Source of the DNA: Rheinheimera sp. 4Y26
GTDB lineage: Bacteria; Pseudomonadota; Gammaproteobacteria; Enterobacterales; Alteromonadaceae
Assembly (NCBI RefSeq): GCF_025245835.1
Contig: NZ_JAOBWS010000012.1
Span: 58,439 to 122,438 of the forward strand
DNA: 64,000 bases
Direction: 5' to 3'
The notes under the pieces were generated by a model. It searched no databases, was not told the origin of the DNA, and saw only the letters and a program-made list of their open reading frames with translations. This document shows positions 26,266 through 35,031 of the stretch, in pieces. Both the position numbers and the translations under genes were made by a program. The stretch's first letter is position 1. Each line of letters starts with the position of its first letter.

Positions 26266-27462
26266 TCAGGCTACAGGTTTATCTTCTGATCCGGCCTTAA
26301 GCGGCTGGATGTTTTTCGGAAGTGCTAACGCCAGCAACATGGACAACAACGCACACAAAGCCCCGAGCACAAAGGTAAAAGCCGAACCTGCGCCGTCCTG
26401 CCAGGCAATACCGGCTGCATAAGCTCCCAGTGCGCCACCGCCGCCATAAATGACTCCGGCATACAACGCCTGGCCGCGACTGCGCTGCGCCGGCGGGAAA
26501 AACTGCTGAATAAACTGCATAGCGCAACTGTGGGCAATGGCAAAACTAAAAGCATGTAACAGCATACTGGCAGACAGCAACAGGCCGCTGTCGGCTAAAA
26601 AGGCCACCATCAGCCAGCGCACTGCGGTCAAACCATAACAAAGGCCTAATAATTTCTGATAACTACGGCCTTGCAAAATACGGCCGGCAAAATAAAACGC
26701 CACTATTTCGGCAGCAACGGCCAGGGCAATCAACAAACCAGCGTCGCTGCCGCTATAACCTAAGTCACGGGTGTATAAGGTGAAAAAGCCATAAAAAGGC
26801 GCAAAACTCATCTGCATGAAAAATGCACCGAGCATAAATTTTAAAAAGCTGCTGTGGGTCCAGAGGCGGCGAAACTGCACCGGCTGAGTGTCGTTATGTT
26901 GAGCCAGTGAAAACTTGGGCAATAACCACAGGGTGCAAAGCATCAGCAACAAAAATAACAGAGCACTGTGTGGCAACATCTGTGGGCCCGTATGCTGAAA
27001 CCACCAGCCGCCCAGCATCACCAACACTATATAACCCACAGATCCTGCTGTGCGCACCTTACTGTAACGGGACGTGTTGTTATCGAGATAATAAAAAGCC
27101 GAACTTTCCAGCTGCGGCAAAATTGCAGTCCAGCACAAGCTGTAAAGTGCAAGGCCGGCCACCAGCGGCCAATAACCGCCGTCATAAAAGCTCGTTAACC
27201 AGCCGATAGTGGCGAGCACTGCACCAAAACGCATCACGCCAATCGGATCCTGCCGTTTCACCGCCAGACTGGCCCATAAACTGGGGCCAATAATCCGCAT
27301 ACCAGTCACCAGCGCCAGCAACAAGCCAATTTCTTCCGAATTCAGTCCCCTGTTATCCAGAAACAGGCCGATATAAGGCACAAAAACGCCAAGTACTGCA
27401 AAATAGGCAAAATAAGCCAGACTCAGCGTTTGTGCGCTCGACATTTTCACAAAAAACTCCAT
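26266..27462 (-). CDS. MFS transporter, HcaT/nucleoside-permease-like
   Basis: A 398-residue protein with 12 predicted membrane helices. LAYFAYFAVLGVFVPYIGLFLDNRGLNSEEIGLLLA at the start, RTAGSVGYIVLVML in the middle and AFSFAIAHSCAMQFIQQFFP near the end match the MFS subgroup of Escherichia coli HcaT, a putative 3-phenylpropionate carrier. The substrate here is not clear; an aromatic acid is one option. In the inferred ancestral order it lay directly downstream of aroC; a decayed aroC tail remains 130 bases before it. Confidence 0.85.
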   Translation of the reverse strand: MEFFVKMSSAQTLSLAYFAYFAVLGVFVPYIGLFLDNRGLNSEEIGLLLALVTGMRIIGPSLWASLAVKRQDPIGVMRFGAVLATIGWLTSFYDGGYWPLVAGLALYSLCWTAILPQLESSAFYYLDNNTSRYSKVRTAGSVGYIVLVMLGGWWFQHTGPQMLPHSALLFLLLMLCTLWLLPKFSLAQHNDTQPVQFRRLWTHSSFLKFMLGAFFMQMSFAPFYGFFTLYTRDLGYSGSDAGLLIALAVAAEIVAFYFAGRILQGRSYQKLLGLCYGLTAVRWLMVAFLADSGLLLSASMLLHAFSFAIAHSCAMQFIQQFFPPAQRSRGQALYAGVIYGGGGALGAYAAGIAWQDGAGSAFTFVLGALCALLSMLLALALPKNIQPLKAGSEDKPVA

Positions 27463-27494
27463 CGGGATAACTGCGCTGAAAATACAAAAACAAC

Positions 27495-27525
27495 AACGAC
27501 GCCAAAGCGTCGTTTGGTATTTTCA
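27495..27525 (-). terminator. Possible terminator upstream of the MFS gene
   Basis: Hairpin AACGACGC/GCGTCGTT around a 4-base loop; on the minus strand it would be read as a stem followed by a T-rich tract (GTTGTTTTTG lies at the low-coordinate side). It could stop transcription coming from the oxygenase gene before the MFS gene. Confidence 0.4.
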
Positions 27526-27592
27526 GCAATTGGCATGCAAGGGGGCGTTATTGTAGCGCTGTAGCGGTCGATGGCATAGCGCCAATATCAGT

Positions 27593-27708
27593 TCACAGTC
27601 TCAACTCACCAGCACGACCATGACGGGCAATATCCGGCATATTCACTGAGACAGCGGATGCTTTTGTGCATGGTGACGCAGGCAGTGCCCCATCAGCACT
27701 ATCGCCTG
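27593..27708 (-). pseudogene. Decayed copy of the aroC 3' end
   Basis: On the minus strand this stretch parallels the last 33 or so codons of the intact aroC 1.1 kb away: VLMGHCLRHHAQKHPLS, then a two-base shift, then VNMPDIARHGRAGELRL and a stop. The intact gene has [17 protein letters not shown] and [13 protein letters not shown]. The two DNA segments align base for base over most of the length (27605-27708 with 28781-28879), with several shared blocks of 10 or more bases. Similarity stops abruptly at about 27708. It has no start codon and a frameshift, so it is a relic. Confidence 0.8.
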
Positions 27709-27758
27709 CAACAAAACAACATTAAACATTGTGAAACGAGTCTGAACACAAAACCTGA

Positions 27759-28325
27759 TTAACCCGAGGTTTCAAGTTCAAGCTTAAAGGCTAACGTAAA
27801 GCGGGAGGCATAACACACTCTGTTCGGCGGTCTGCCAACATGTTTAATTGCGCCATCAAAAATCACCACCCGGCCAGGCTTGGGGGTACAGGCATAGACA
27901 CAATCATCATCACTGTTATAGAACATGGTTTCACCACCCCATTCGATATCCCATTGTGGGCAGGCGTACATCAACACAGTTAACTCTGAGCTGCCGGGCA
28001 GGCAATCTGTATGTGTAAACAACATATCGCCGTAGGAGGCAAGGTTACAATAAGCACGGTAGGCTTTAAAACGCTGTCCGGTCAATTCCAGTACCGCCTC
28101 AATACTACGATGGTATACCGGTAAGGCTGATAATTGATTTGCGTTTAAATTGAGCACAAAATGTCGAAATGCTGCAGTATCTGGTCGTGCGATTTCATTA
28201 CGAACAAAAGGACTGTTCTCAAGATTCATCGCAATGACAGCCGACTCTTCTGTAGAACACAGGTTATCAAAAACCCATATTTTTCTGCCTTCAATCGACG
28301 TTTCGTATTTTGGTTGGTACTTCAT
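27759..28325 (-). CDS. 2-oxoglutarate/Fe(II)-dependent oxygenase, prolyl-hydroxylase-like
   Basis: A 188-residue protein of the 2OG-Fe(II) dioxygenase superfamily. Iron ligands are His105 and Asp107 in FTHTDCL and His162 in DGAIKHVGRPP; Arg170 or Arg175 in NRVCYASRFTLAF would hold 2-oxoglutarate. The middle WGGETMFYNSDDDCVYACTPKPGRVVIFDG is typical of the P4H-like 2OG_FeII_Oxy_3 group. The substrate is unknown; relatives hydroxylate proteins or small molecules. It lies between the intact aroC and a decayed second aroC tail, so it was probably acquired by insertion. It looks somewhat more AT-rich than its neighbours. Confidence 0.85.
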   Translation of the reverse strand: MKYQPKYETSIEGRKIWVFDNLCSTEESAVIAMNLENSPFVRNEIARPDTAAFRHFVLNLNANQLSALPVYHRSIEAVLELTGQRFKAYRAYCNLASYGDMLFTHTDCLPGSSELTVLMYACPQWDIEWGGETMFYNSDDDCVYACTPKPGRVVIFDGAIKHVGRPPNRVCYASRFTLAFKLELETSG

Positions 28326-28780
28326 AATAATCCGGTTGATAAAGTAGATTAAGACGCCGCCATGTTTTACCGTTAAAGACGTGCATTTGCAACGCGCAAT
28401 ACATCTTTGTGCTGCGCAATAGTTCAGCTTTGTCTGAAGTTGGCACTGCGGGGAAACTTAGAAAATTAAATAAGACACCAGATTTTATGCTAAACGCCAA
28501 CCTGCGCTATGATGCCGGGCCCCCCCCCAGCACCGATTACTCAAAGCCTGTCGGGCAAAGTCAGTGAATAGCTAAAATCGCCCTACATCGCTGGCGGTTA
28601 TTATCAACGTCAAATGTTCGGTTTAAACCGGGCCGGCACAGCAAATTACTATCCGGGTTTATTGGGGCGAACGACACTGATAGTGAACACCTGTATTGAA
28701 CGGCAGCGTTTGCAAAAACCCATTTCGAGCTTTTGCCACCACTGCCGGTACTGACTGGCAAAGTTTGTCAGCTGTCTGCG
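28326..28780. other. Gene-free part of the segment inserted behind aroC
   Basis: About 455 bases between the oxygenase gene and the aroC stop with no coding frame I can support. It holds a run of nine C (28520-28528), which is unusual in this window. Short open frames on both strands (about 28561-28761) do not resemble any family I know and have stops in the flanking sequence; the stretch may be the remains of another gene. The oxygenase promoter must lie in 28330-28420. Confidence 0.4.
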
Positions 28781-29887
28781 CTAACCACCACGGCCAATAC
28801 GGGCAATATCCGGTGTTGTCACCGATACCTGATGGTTTTGGGCATGATGGCGCAGGAAATGATCCATCAGCACTATTGCGAGCATGGCTTCTGCGATAGG
28901 AACGGCTCGGATGCCGACACAAGGGTCATGCCGGCCTTTGGTCAGCATTTCCACCGGCTCACCACTGGTATTAATACTCGCACCAGGAATACTGATGCTG
29001 GAGGTGGGTTTAAGCGCAATACTCACGCGGATATCCTGGCCTGACGAAATGCCGCCTAAAATGCCACCGGCATGATTAGCGGTAAAACCTGTGGGTGTCA
29101 GTGCGTCTCTGTGCGTTGAGCCCTGCTGCTCCACCACCGCAAAACCATCACCTATCTCAACGGCTTTCACCGCATTAATACTCATCATGGCATGAGCAAT
29201 ATCGGCATCCAAGCGGTCGAACACCGGCTCGCCCCAACCGACCGGCACATTGCTGGCCACCACATTAATACGGGCGCCGACTGAGTCACCGGATTTTTTC
29301 AAATCCCGCATAAAGGTATCCAGCGCTTCGATTTTATCCACATCAGGGCAGAAAAAGTCGTTTTGTTCTACTTGATCCCAGTCCAGTTTTTCCGCTTTGA
29401 CAGGCCCAAGCTGGGCTAAATAAGCGCGGACTTCCACACCAAACCGCTGTTTTAAATATTGTTTTGCAATAGCACCTGCCGCCACCCTTACGGCAGTTTC
29501 GCGGGCAGAAGAACGACCACCGCCGCGGTAATCACGGATACCGTGTTTATGCCAGTAGGTGTAGTCGGCGTGCCCGGGGCGGAACACATCTTTAATGGTG
29601 GAATAATCCTGCGAGCGCTGATCGGTGTTTTCAATCAACAAACCAATAGAGCAGCCTGTGGTCACACCTTCAAACACGCCAGATAAAATTTTCACCACAT
29701 CATCTTCGCGTCTTTGCGTGGTGTAACGGGACGTGCCTGGTTTACGGCGATCCAAATCATGCTGAATAGCTGCTAAATCCAGTGTTAAACCCGGTGGACA
29801 ACCATCCACAATACCGCCAATGGCCGGACCATGGCTTTCGCCAAAAGTAGTTAAACGAAATAATTCGCCAATGCTGTTACCGGCCAT
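28781..29887 (-). CDS. aroC: Chorismate synthase
   Basis: A 368-residue FMN-dependent enzyme, the last step of the common aromatic pathway (5-enolpyruvylshikimate 3-phosphate to chorismate). Family motifs are [31 protein letters not shown] at the start, [29 protein letters not shown] and [19 protein letters not shown] near the end. It begins 2 bases after prmB, so it is translationally tied to it. Its C-terminus (IGRGG) may be a replacement: a decayed alternative 3' end lies 1.1 kb downstream. Confidence 0.97.
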   Translation of the reverse strand: MAGNSIGELFRLTTFGESHGPAIGGIVDGCPPGLTLDLAAIQHDLDRRKPGTSRYTTQRREDDVVKILSGVFEGVTTGCSIGLLIENTDQRSQDYSTIKDVFRPGHADYTYWHKHGIRDYRGGGRSSARETAVRVAAGAIAKQYLKQRFGVEVRAYLAQLGPVKAEKLDWDQVEQNDFFCPDVDKIEALDTFMRDLKKSGDSVGARINVVASNVPVGWGEPVFDRLDADIAHAMMSINAVKAVEIGDGFAVVEQQGSTHRDALTPTGFTANHAGGILGGISSGQDIRVSIALKPTSSISIPGASINTSGEPVEMLTKGRHDPCVGIRAVPIAEAMLAIVLMDHFLRHHAQNHQVSVTTPDIARIGRGG

Positions 29888-29889
29888 GG

Positions 29890-30840
29890 TTATTCCTCAA
29901 ACTGCTGTTGATGAGCCACCAGCTGTGCTTTGGTCAGGGCAAAGACACCATCACCGCCGTTGTTAAAAGTGATCCAGTGAAAAGGCACGTCCGGCATTTG
30001 TTCAGCAAGTGCCACCATTGAATTGCCTACTTCGCAAATCAGCACGCCCCGGTCTGTTAAATGCGCAGCGGCCTCACGCAGAATTTTGCGGGTAAGCTCC
30101 AGGCCATCGACACCGGATGCCAACCCAAGCTCAGGTTCGTGATGATACTCGGCCGGCAAATCGGCCATGTCGTCAGCGTCGACATAAGGCGGATTGGTGA
30201 CAATCAAATCATATTGCTGGCCAGGCAAGGCGGTAAAACAGTCAGACTGGATCGGAAACACCCGATGCTCTAACCCATGCTGGCTGATGTTCAAGTCTGC
30301 CACCGTCAGCGCATCTTCACTGATATCCACCGCATCCACTTCTGACTCCGGCAAATAATGAGCGCAGGCAATGGCAATACAACCAGAGCCAGTGCATAAA
30401 TCCAGAATACGTTGTGGCGCTTCAACCGGGAACCAGTCAGCAAACTGACGGGTTATGAGTTCGCTGATGGGCGAGCGAGGTACCAGCACCCGCTCGTCGA
30501 CATAAAAAGGTAAACCGGCAAAATAGGCCTGGTTGGTTAAATAGGCGGACGGCAGACGCTGTTCAATCCGTTGTTGTACCAGAGCGGCAAAACGGCGTTT
30601 TTCACTGCTGGTGAGCCGGGTTTGTAACAATGCAGGCTCAGCCAGATGGGTAAAATGCAGGGTAAAAGCCATCAGCTGACCAGCGTCATCCCAGGGGTTG
30701 TCCGTGCCATGACCAAAATACACATCGGCAGCATTCAACTGTGAAACGGCCCAGCGTAGCCAGTCATGAATAGTAAAAAGTTCATTGACGGCTTCGTTGA
30801 TTAATTCTGCGGTCAGTTCAAAAGGTTGATGTTCAGTCAT
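29890..30840 (-). CDS. prmB: Ribosomal protein uL3 glutamine methyltransferase
   Basis: A 316-residue SAM-dependent enzyme that methylates a glutamine side chain of ribosomal protein L3. The SAM-binding motif [12 protein letters not shown] (147-158) and the catalytic NPPY (216-219) are present. The N-terminal part ([40 protein letters not shown]) distinguishes PrmB from the release-factor methyltransferase PrmC. First gene of a prmB-aroC unit, divergent from smrB with only about 35 bases between start codons. Confidence 0.94.
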   Translation of the reverse strand: MTEHQPFELTAELINEAVNELFTIHDWLRWAVSQLNAADVYFGHGTDNPWDDAGQLMAFTLHFTHLAEPALLQTRLTSSEKRRFAALVQQRIEQRLPSAYLTNQAYFAGLPFYVDERVLVPRSPISELITRQFADWFPVEAPQRILDLCTGSGCIAIACAHYLPESEVDAVDISEDALTVADLNISQHGLEHRVFPIQSDCFTALPGQQYDLIVTNPPYVDADDMADLPAEYHHEPELGLASGVDGLELTRKILREAAAHLTDRGVLICEVGNSMVALAEQMPDVPFHWITFNNGGDGVFALTKAQLVAHQQQFEE

Positions 30841-30875
30841 TTATTTCGCATTGCTCTTTGTATAGACTTGCGCAG

Positions 30876-31403
30876 ATGCGCAAACCTCAGTTACTTAGTG
30901 AAGAAGAAATTCAGCTGTTCCGGGATTCAATCACGGGCGCCCGCCCTATGGCGCAGGACAAGATACCGCCTGCCCGCCCGAGTCGCAACAAAAAAACATC
31001 CGTAAAGACGTCTATCGAAGCAGAAGAACCCCATTTATTCTACTTCTCCGATGAGTTTGAAGGTTATCAACCCGACGGTAGCATTATTCGTTATGTACAA
31101 CCTGGGGAAGACCCGCACCTGGCCAAAAACCTCAAGCGTGGCGATTATCAGCCAGGCGTGGTGTTGGATCTCCATGGCTTAAGCCAGCAACAGGCAAAAA
31201 CTGAACTGGCCGGCCTGTTAGCCTATTGCCAGCAGGAACATTTGAACTGCGCTTGTATTGTGCACGGCAAAGGCAGTGGCATTCTGGCCCGCAAAGTACC
31301 AAACTGGCTGATTCAACATCCGAATGTGCGGGCTTTTCACACAGCCCCCACCCATTGGGGCCGGGATGGTGCTTTATTAGTGCTATTAAAAACGCCGCTT
31401 TAG
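30876..31403 (+). CDS. smrB: Endonuclease SmrB, ribosome rescue factor
   Basis: A 175-residue protein matching Escherichia coli SmrB, which cleaves mRNA between collided ribosomes. The N-terminal LLSEEEIQLFRDSITGARPM and linker FYFSDEF are family features; the Smr domain has LDLHGLSQQQA and the VHGKGSG loop. ATG at 30876 is used; a TTG at 30858 is in frame. A possible -10 hexamer (TATAGA, 30861-30866) is so close that the message might be nearly leaderless. The last codons and stop lie inside a long terminator stem. Confidence 0.93.
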   Translation: MRKPQLLSEEEIQLFRDSITGARPMAQDKIPPARPSRNKKTSVKTSIEAEEPHLFYFSDEFEGYQPDGSIIRYVQPGEDPHLAKNLKRGDYQPGVVLDLHGLSQQQAKTELAGLLAYCQQEHLNCACIVHGKGSGILARKVPNWLIQHPNVRAFHTAPTHWGRDGALLVLLKTPL

Positions 31404-31421
31404 CGCGGCGTTTTTAATAGC
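31382..31421. terminator. Bidirectional terminator overlapping the smrB stop codon
   Basis: A perfect 17-base inverted repeat (GCTATTAAAAACGCCGC and complement) around TTTAGC. The left arm encodes the last residues of SmrB and the loop holds the TAG stop. A and T runs on each side let it serve smrB and the converging sixA. Confidence 0.92.
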
Positions 31422-31439
31422 AGGTCGGCACCTTAGGGA

Positions 31440-31928
31440 TTAGTGGCTCAGCAGCGCCAGATCAGCAGGCGCCAGGCGTTCCAGTAACTTGCCGCCCTCA
31501 CCTGGTTGATAATGGATACCCACCAGACCTGAAGTTTCAAAAATGGGCGTGTTGCCGGTTTTGGTGAAGGTCTCGACCAGAAAACTGACCAGCGGCATAT
31601 GCGACACCATAAGTACCCGAAGTTCAGGGGTTTCAGTGCGCAGCGCATCCAGATATAGCTGCACCTGCTGACTATCGCCTTCCGGCACCAGTTCCGGCAT
31701 GGTCTCCAGCCGGGTCGTTGCTGGCTGGGCTTTGAGCATCAGCTCCGCCGTTTGTTGTGCCCGCACAAAAGGGCTACATAACACCAGATCAAAAGCCTGA
31801 TAATGCTGCGATAACCATAACGCCATGTGGCTGACATCATCCCGGCCTTTGGCAGTAAGCTGCCTTTGACTATCCTGACTGCTGTGTGGCTCGGCTTCAC
31901 CGTGCCGCATGATAACCAGATTGACCAT
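31440..31928 (-). CDS. sixA: Phosphohistidine phosphatase SixA
   Basis: A 162-residue histidine phosphatase with the RHG motif at the N-terminus (VIMRHGEAE, nucleophile His9) and the second histidine in MVSHMPLVSFL. SLVLCSPFVRAQQTAELM and PELVPEGD match SixA, which removes phosphate from the histidine-phosphotransfer domain of ArcB and from the nitrogen phosphotransferase system in Escherichia coli. The ATG at 31928 gives the family start; the frame is open for 45 more codons. Neighbouring fadJ and smrB are also sixA neighbours in Escherichia coli. Confidence 0.93.
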   Translation of the reverse strand: MVNLVIMRHGEAEPHSSQDSQRQLTAKGRDDVSHMALWLSQHYQAFDLVLCSPFVRAQQTAELMLKAQPATTRLETMPELVPEGDSQQVQLYLDALRTETPELRVLMVSHMPLVSFLVETFTKTGNTPIFETSGLVGIHYQPGEGGKLLERLAPADLALLSH

Positions 31929-32098
31929 GAGTACACCTAGACAACTTCGCGACCAACGCGAAAAGAGTGCGCTATGATAATGAAAGTTTGCAGTCACAGT
32001 AACTGTTAATAAAGCATAAAATTTCAGCTTTATATTCCGATTCGATATGATAACAATAACCATCGCTGCTGCTGACAGGTTGCCAGAAGAGGCCCGAA

Positions 32099-34873
32099 TT
32101 GAAAAAAAGTCATATGGTGCAAAGCCCTAACGATCAACGTTTGTATCAGCCCCTGACGCTGGATAATGGCCTTCGGGTATTGCTGGTGCAGCAACAGGAC
32201 GCGGAAAAAAGCGCCGCGGCTATGGCAGTCAATGTCGGCCATTTTGACGATCCGGCAGACCGCGAAGGTTTAGCGCACTTTCTCGAACACCTGGTATTTT
32301 TAGGCTCAGAAAAATTTCCGCAATCCGGTGAATATCAACAGTTTATTGCCAGCAATGGCGGCAGTCACAATGCCTGGACCGGCACAGAGCATAGCTGTTT
32401 TTATTTTGACATCAGCCACGAAGCATTTACCGCTGCACTTGAGCGTTTTGCCGATATGTTAAGCGCTCCGCTGTTCAGTGCCGACGCTGTGGACAAAGAA
32501 CGCCATGCCATTGAAGCCGAGTTTTCAATGAAGCTTAAAGATGATGGCAGGCGTATTTATCAGGCGCATAAAGAAAGTATTAATCCACAACATCCTTTTG
32601 CGAAGTTTTCCGTGGGTAACCTGTCGACGCTGGATGACAGACCTGGCCAAAGTGCGCAGCAGGCAGTGCGTGATTTTTATCAACAGCAATACAGCGCCAG
32701 CCGCATGACCTTAACCCTGGTGTCCGACGCACCGCTTGAAGTGCAGGCGCAGTGGGCTCAGCACTATTTTTCTGCTTTACCGGCTTCGCTTCCGCCGAAA
32801 GCGGCACTGGTGCCGCCCCTTTATTTAGATGAACATCTGGGTATTCAGCTGAATATTCAGCCACATAAACCAACACAGCGTTTTGTTGCCAGTTTTGCCT
32901 TACCCGATATTCAGCCATGGTACCGCTATAAGCTGGTCAGTTTTTTGGCGCATCTGTTGGGTGATGAAGGACCGGGTTCGTTATTAAGCCATTTAAAAGG
33001 CCGTGGGCTGGTGAATTCATTAAGCGCCGGTGGTGGCATTGACGGCAGTAACTACAAAGACTTCACCCTGGCTTTTGAACTGACACCCCAAGGCATGTTG
33101 GCGCAGGATGAAATTCTGCTCGCCAGTTTTTCTTATCTCGCCATGCTGAAACAGCAGCCCTTTCCCTCTGAAATTTTTGCGGAAAGGCAAAAACTGGTGC
33201 GCTGGAGCTTTTTATATCAGGAACAGAAAACACCGCTGCAGCTGGCCAGCGATCTGGCGGTAAATCTGCAGCATTATCCGGTAGAAGATTATGTATTTGG
33301 CGACTACCGGATGGAAATGCCCGACGCCGCCCTGTATCAACATTTGTTAAGTTTTTTCCATGAGCGCAATCTGCGCCTGATGCTGATAGCGCCGGAAGTG
33401 AAGGTAGATCGCCAGGCGCGCTGGTACCACACCCCTTACAGCCAGTTGCCGCTTACGCCGGATTTATTGCAAAAGTTACAGCAGGCAACACCGCTGCCGG
33501 ACTGTCATTTGCCTAAAACCAACCCTTATCTGGTGGATGAACCCAGGTTACTGGAGACATCGGAAGGCATAGCGCTACCACAGCTGTATTATCAGGCCGA
33601 CGGCATGAAACTCTGGTTTAAACCCGATGCCGATTTTCGCACGCCCAAAGGCCATGTATTTGTAGAACTGACCTTGCCAAACACTATCATCGGTATTGCC
33701 GAGCTGGCCCTTTGTAAACTCTGGCTGGAGCTGTTTCTGGACGACATTAACGAGCAGTTTTATGCCGCCACCACAGCAGGTCTCAACTACAACCTGCATG
33801 TGCAGCAGCACGGTTTGACTTTACACTGCAGCGGCCTGGCCGGTAATCAGATTGCGTTGTTGTACGATATTTTACAGCAGATGCCGAACCGCCACTTTAG
33901 CCAAAACCGGTTTGATGAACTAAAGCGTCAACTGGTGCGTCACTGGCAGAATCAAGCCAGAAATAAACCTATTACACAGTTATTCAGTAAGTTATCTGCA
34001 CTATTGCAACCACTGAATCCGGAATCAGAAACTCTGGCCGCAGTGCTGGCCGACTGCACATTTGATGACTTTCAGCGTTTTTATGCGCATATGTTCCAAA
34101 AAGTGCATCTCGAAGCGCTGATGATTGGTCACTGGAAAGAGCGAGACGTAATAAGTTTGCAGCAACAGCTGGCCAAATGGCTTGGGACAGTGCCTGAACG
34201 TTGTCAGCGTTTACCCCGTTACAGTCACAATACTGAAGGTGTTGGCCCAATCTGGCTGCAGTTGCCGATGCCGCAGGACGATGAGGCGCTGGTGATTTAC
34301 CTGCCGGCCCGTGCGCGCAACGCATTGGATATGGCGCTGTTTATGCTCGCCAATCATCTGATTTCACCAGAGTATTTTCATGAACTTCGCACTGAACAAC
34401 AACTGGGTTATCTGGTGGGTACAGGTTATGTACCGATGAATCTGCGCCCTGGCATGGCATTTTATATCCAGTCACCAAGATCCGATGCCAAAACCTTATA
34501 TCAGGCCACTTTAAGTTTTTATCAGCGTTTTCTAAGCGAACTGCCAGAGCTGTCAGCAGATGAGTTGCAGGCTCTGAAACAAAGTTTGGCCAGTCAAATC
34601 CGTGAGCGCGACAACAGCCTTAGCAACAGAGCCAAACGCATATGGCTGGCCATTGGTCAGGGTGATGAACACTGTGCTTTATCTGATCAGATCCAGCAGG
34701 AGCTGAATAAACTCAGTCTTTTCGATTTTACTGAGTTCTGTCAAAGTTTACTGGCGCCTGATTATGACGCTATTTTTTTGGCAACCAGTGAAGCGCCGGC
34801 GCATACCCATATGAGAACTATGGATGCTGCGGCGGCCATTGATTTATTAAAAACGCTGACCAAAGCTGACTAA
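32099..34873 (+). CDS. M16 insulinase-family zinc metallopeptidase
   Basis: A 924-residue peptidase of the pitrilysin/insulinase group. The inverted zinc motif HFLEH lies at 60-64, with the third ligand in ERHAIEAEF near residue 141. It has the full four-domain length of pitrilysin; the C-terminal half contains EYFHELRTEQQLGYLVGTGY, the usual substrate-binding segment. No obvious signal peptide, unlike Escherichia coli PtrA, so it may be cytosolic. Start is a TTG supported by AAGAGG six bases upstream; the ATG at 32114 is the alternative. Confidence 0.92.
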   Translation: MKKSHMVQSPNDQRLYQPLTLDNGLRVLLVQQQDAEKSAAAMAVNVGHFDDPADREGLAHFLEHLVFLGSEKFPQSGEYQQFIASNGGSHNAWTGTEHSCFYFDISHEAFTAALERFADMLSAPLFSADAVDKERHAIEAEFSMKLKDDGRRIYQAHKESINPQHPFAKFSVGNLSTLDDRPGQSAQQAVRDFYQQQYSASRMTLTLVSDAPLEVQAQWAQHYFSALPASLPPKAALVPPLYLDEHLGIQLNIQPHKPTQRFVASFALPDIQPWYRYKLVSFLAHLLGDEGPGSLLSHLKGRGLVNSLSAGGGIDGSNYKDFTLAFELTPQGMLAQDEILLASFSYLAMLKQQPFPSEIFAERQKLVRWSFLYQEQKTPLQLASDLAVNLQHYPVEDYVFGDYRMEMPDAALYQHLLSFFHERNLRLMLIAPEVKVDRQARWYHTPYSQLPLTPDLLQKLQQATPLPDCHLPKTNPYLVDEPRLLETSEGIALPQLYYQADGMKLWFKPDADFRTPKGHVFVELTLPNTIIGIAELALCKLWLELFLDDINEQFYAATTAGLNYNLHVQQHGLTLHCSGLAGNQIALLYDILQQMPNRHFSQNRFDELKRQLVRHWQNQARNKPITQLFSKLSALLQPLNPESETLAAVLADCTFDDFQRFYAHMFQKVHLEALMIGHWKERDVISLQQQLAKWLGTVPERCQRLPRYSHNTEGVGPIWLQLPMPQDDEALVIYLPARARNALDMALFMLANHLISPEYFHELRTEQQLGYLVGTGYVPMNLRPGMAFYIQSPRSDAKTLYQATLSFYQRFLSELPELSADELQALKQSLASQIRERDNSLSNRAKRIWLAIGQGDEHCALSDQIQQELNKLSLFDFTEFCQSLLAPDYDAIFLATSEAPAHTHMRTMDAAAAIDLLKTLTKAD

Positions 34874-35031
34874 AAACATTGCATCCGTTACAAACAGAAA
34901 AATCACCGGCAGATAAGCGCTAGGGCCCGGCAGCTTTTGCCTGCAGCAGCAGGCCTGCCGCCAGATTGGCTTTGACAGCCCTGTTAATTTTATATAACTT
35001 AGCTCTATCAGACTTTCTGACGTAAAGACGT

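Noticed and set aside
28561..28761. Short frame on the minus strand after aroC
   Set aside because: No family resemblance, no ribosome site, and stops around it; kept only as part of the gene-free insertion segment.
34939..34954. GCCTGC/GCAGGC hairpin after the M16 peptidase gene
   Set aside because: No T tract on either strand; not called as a terminator.
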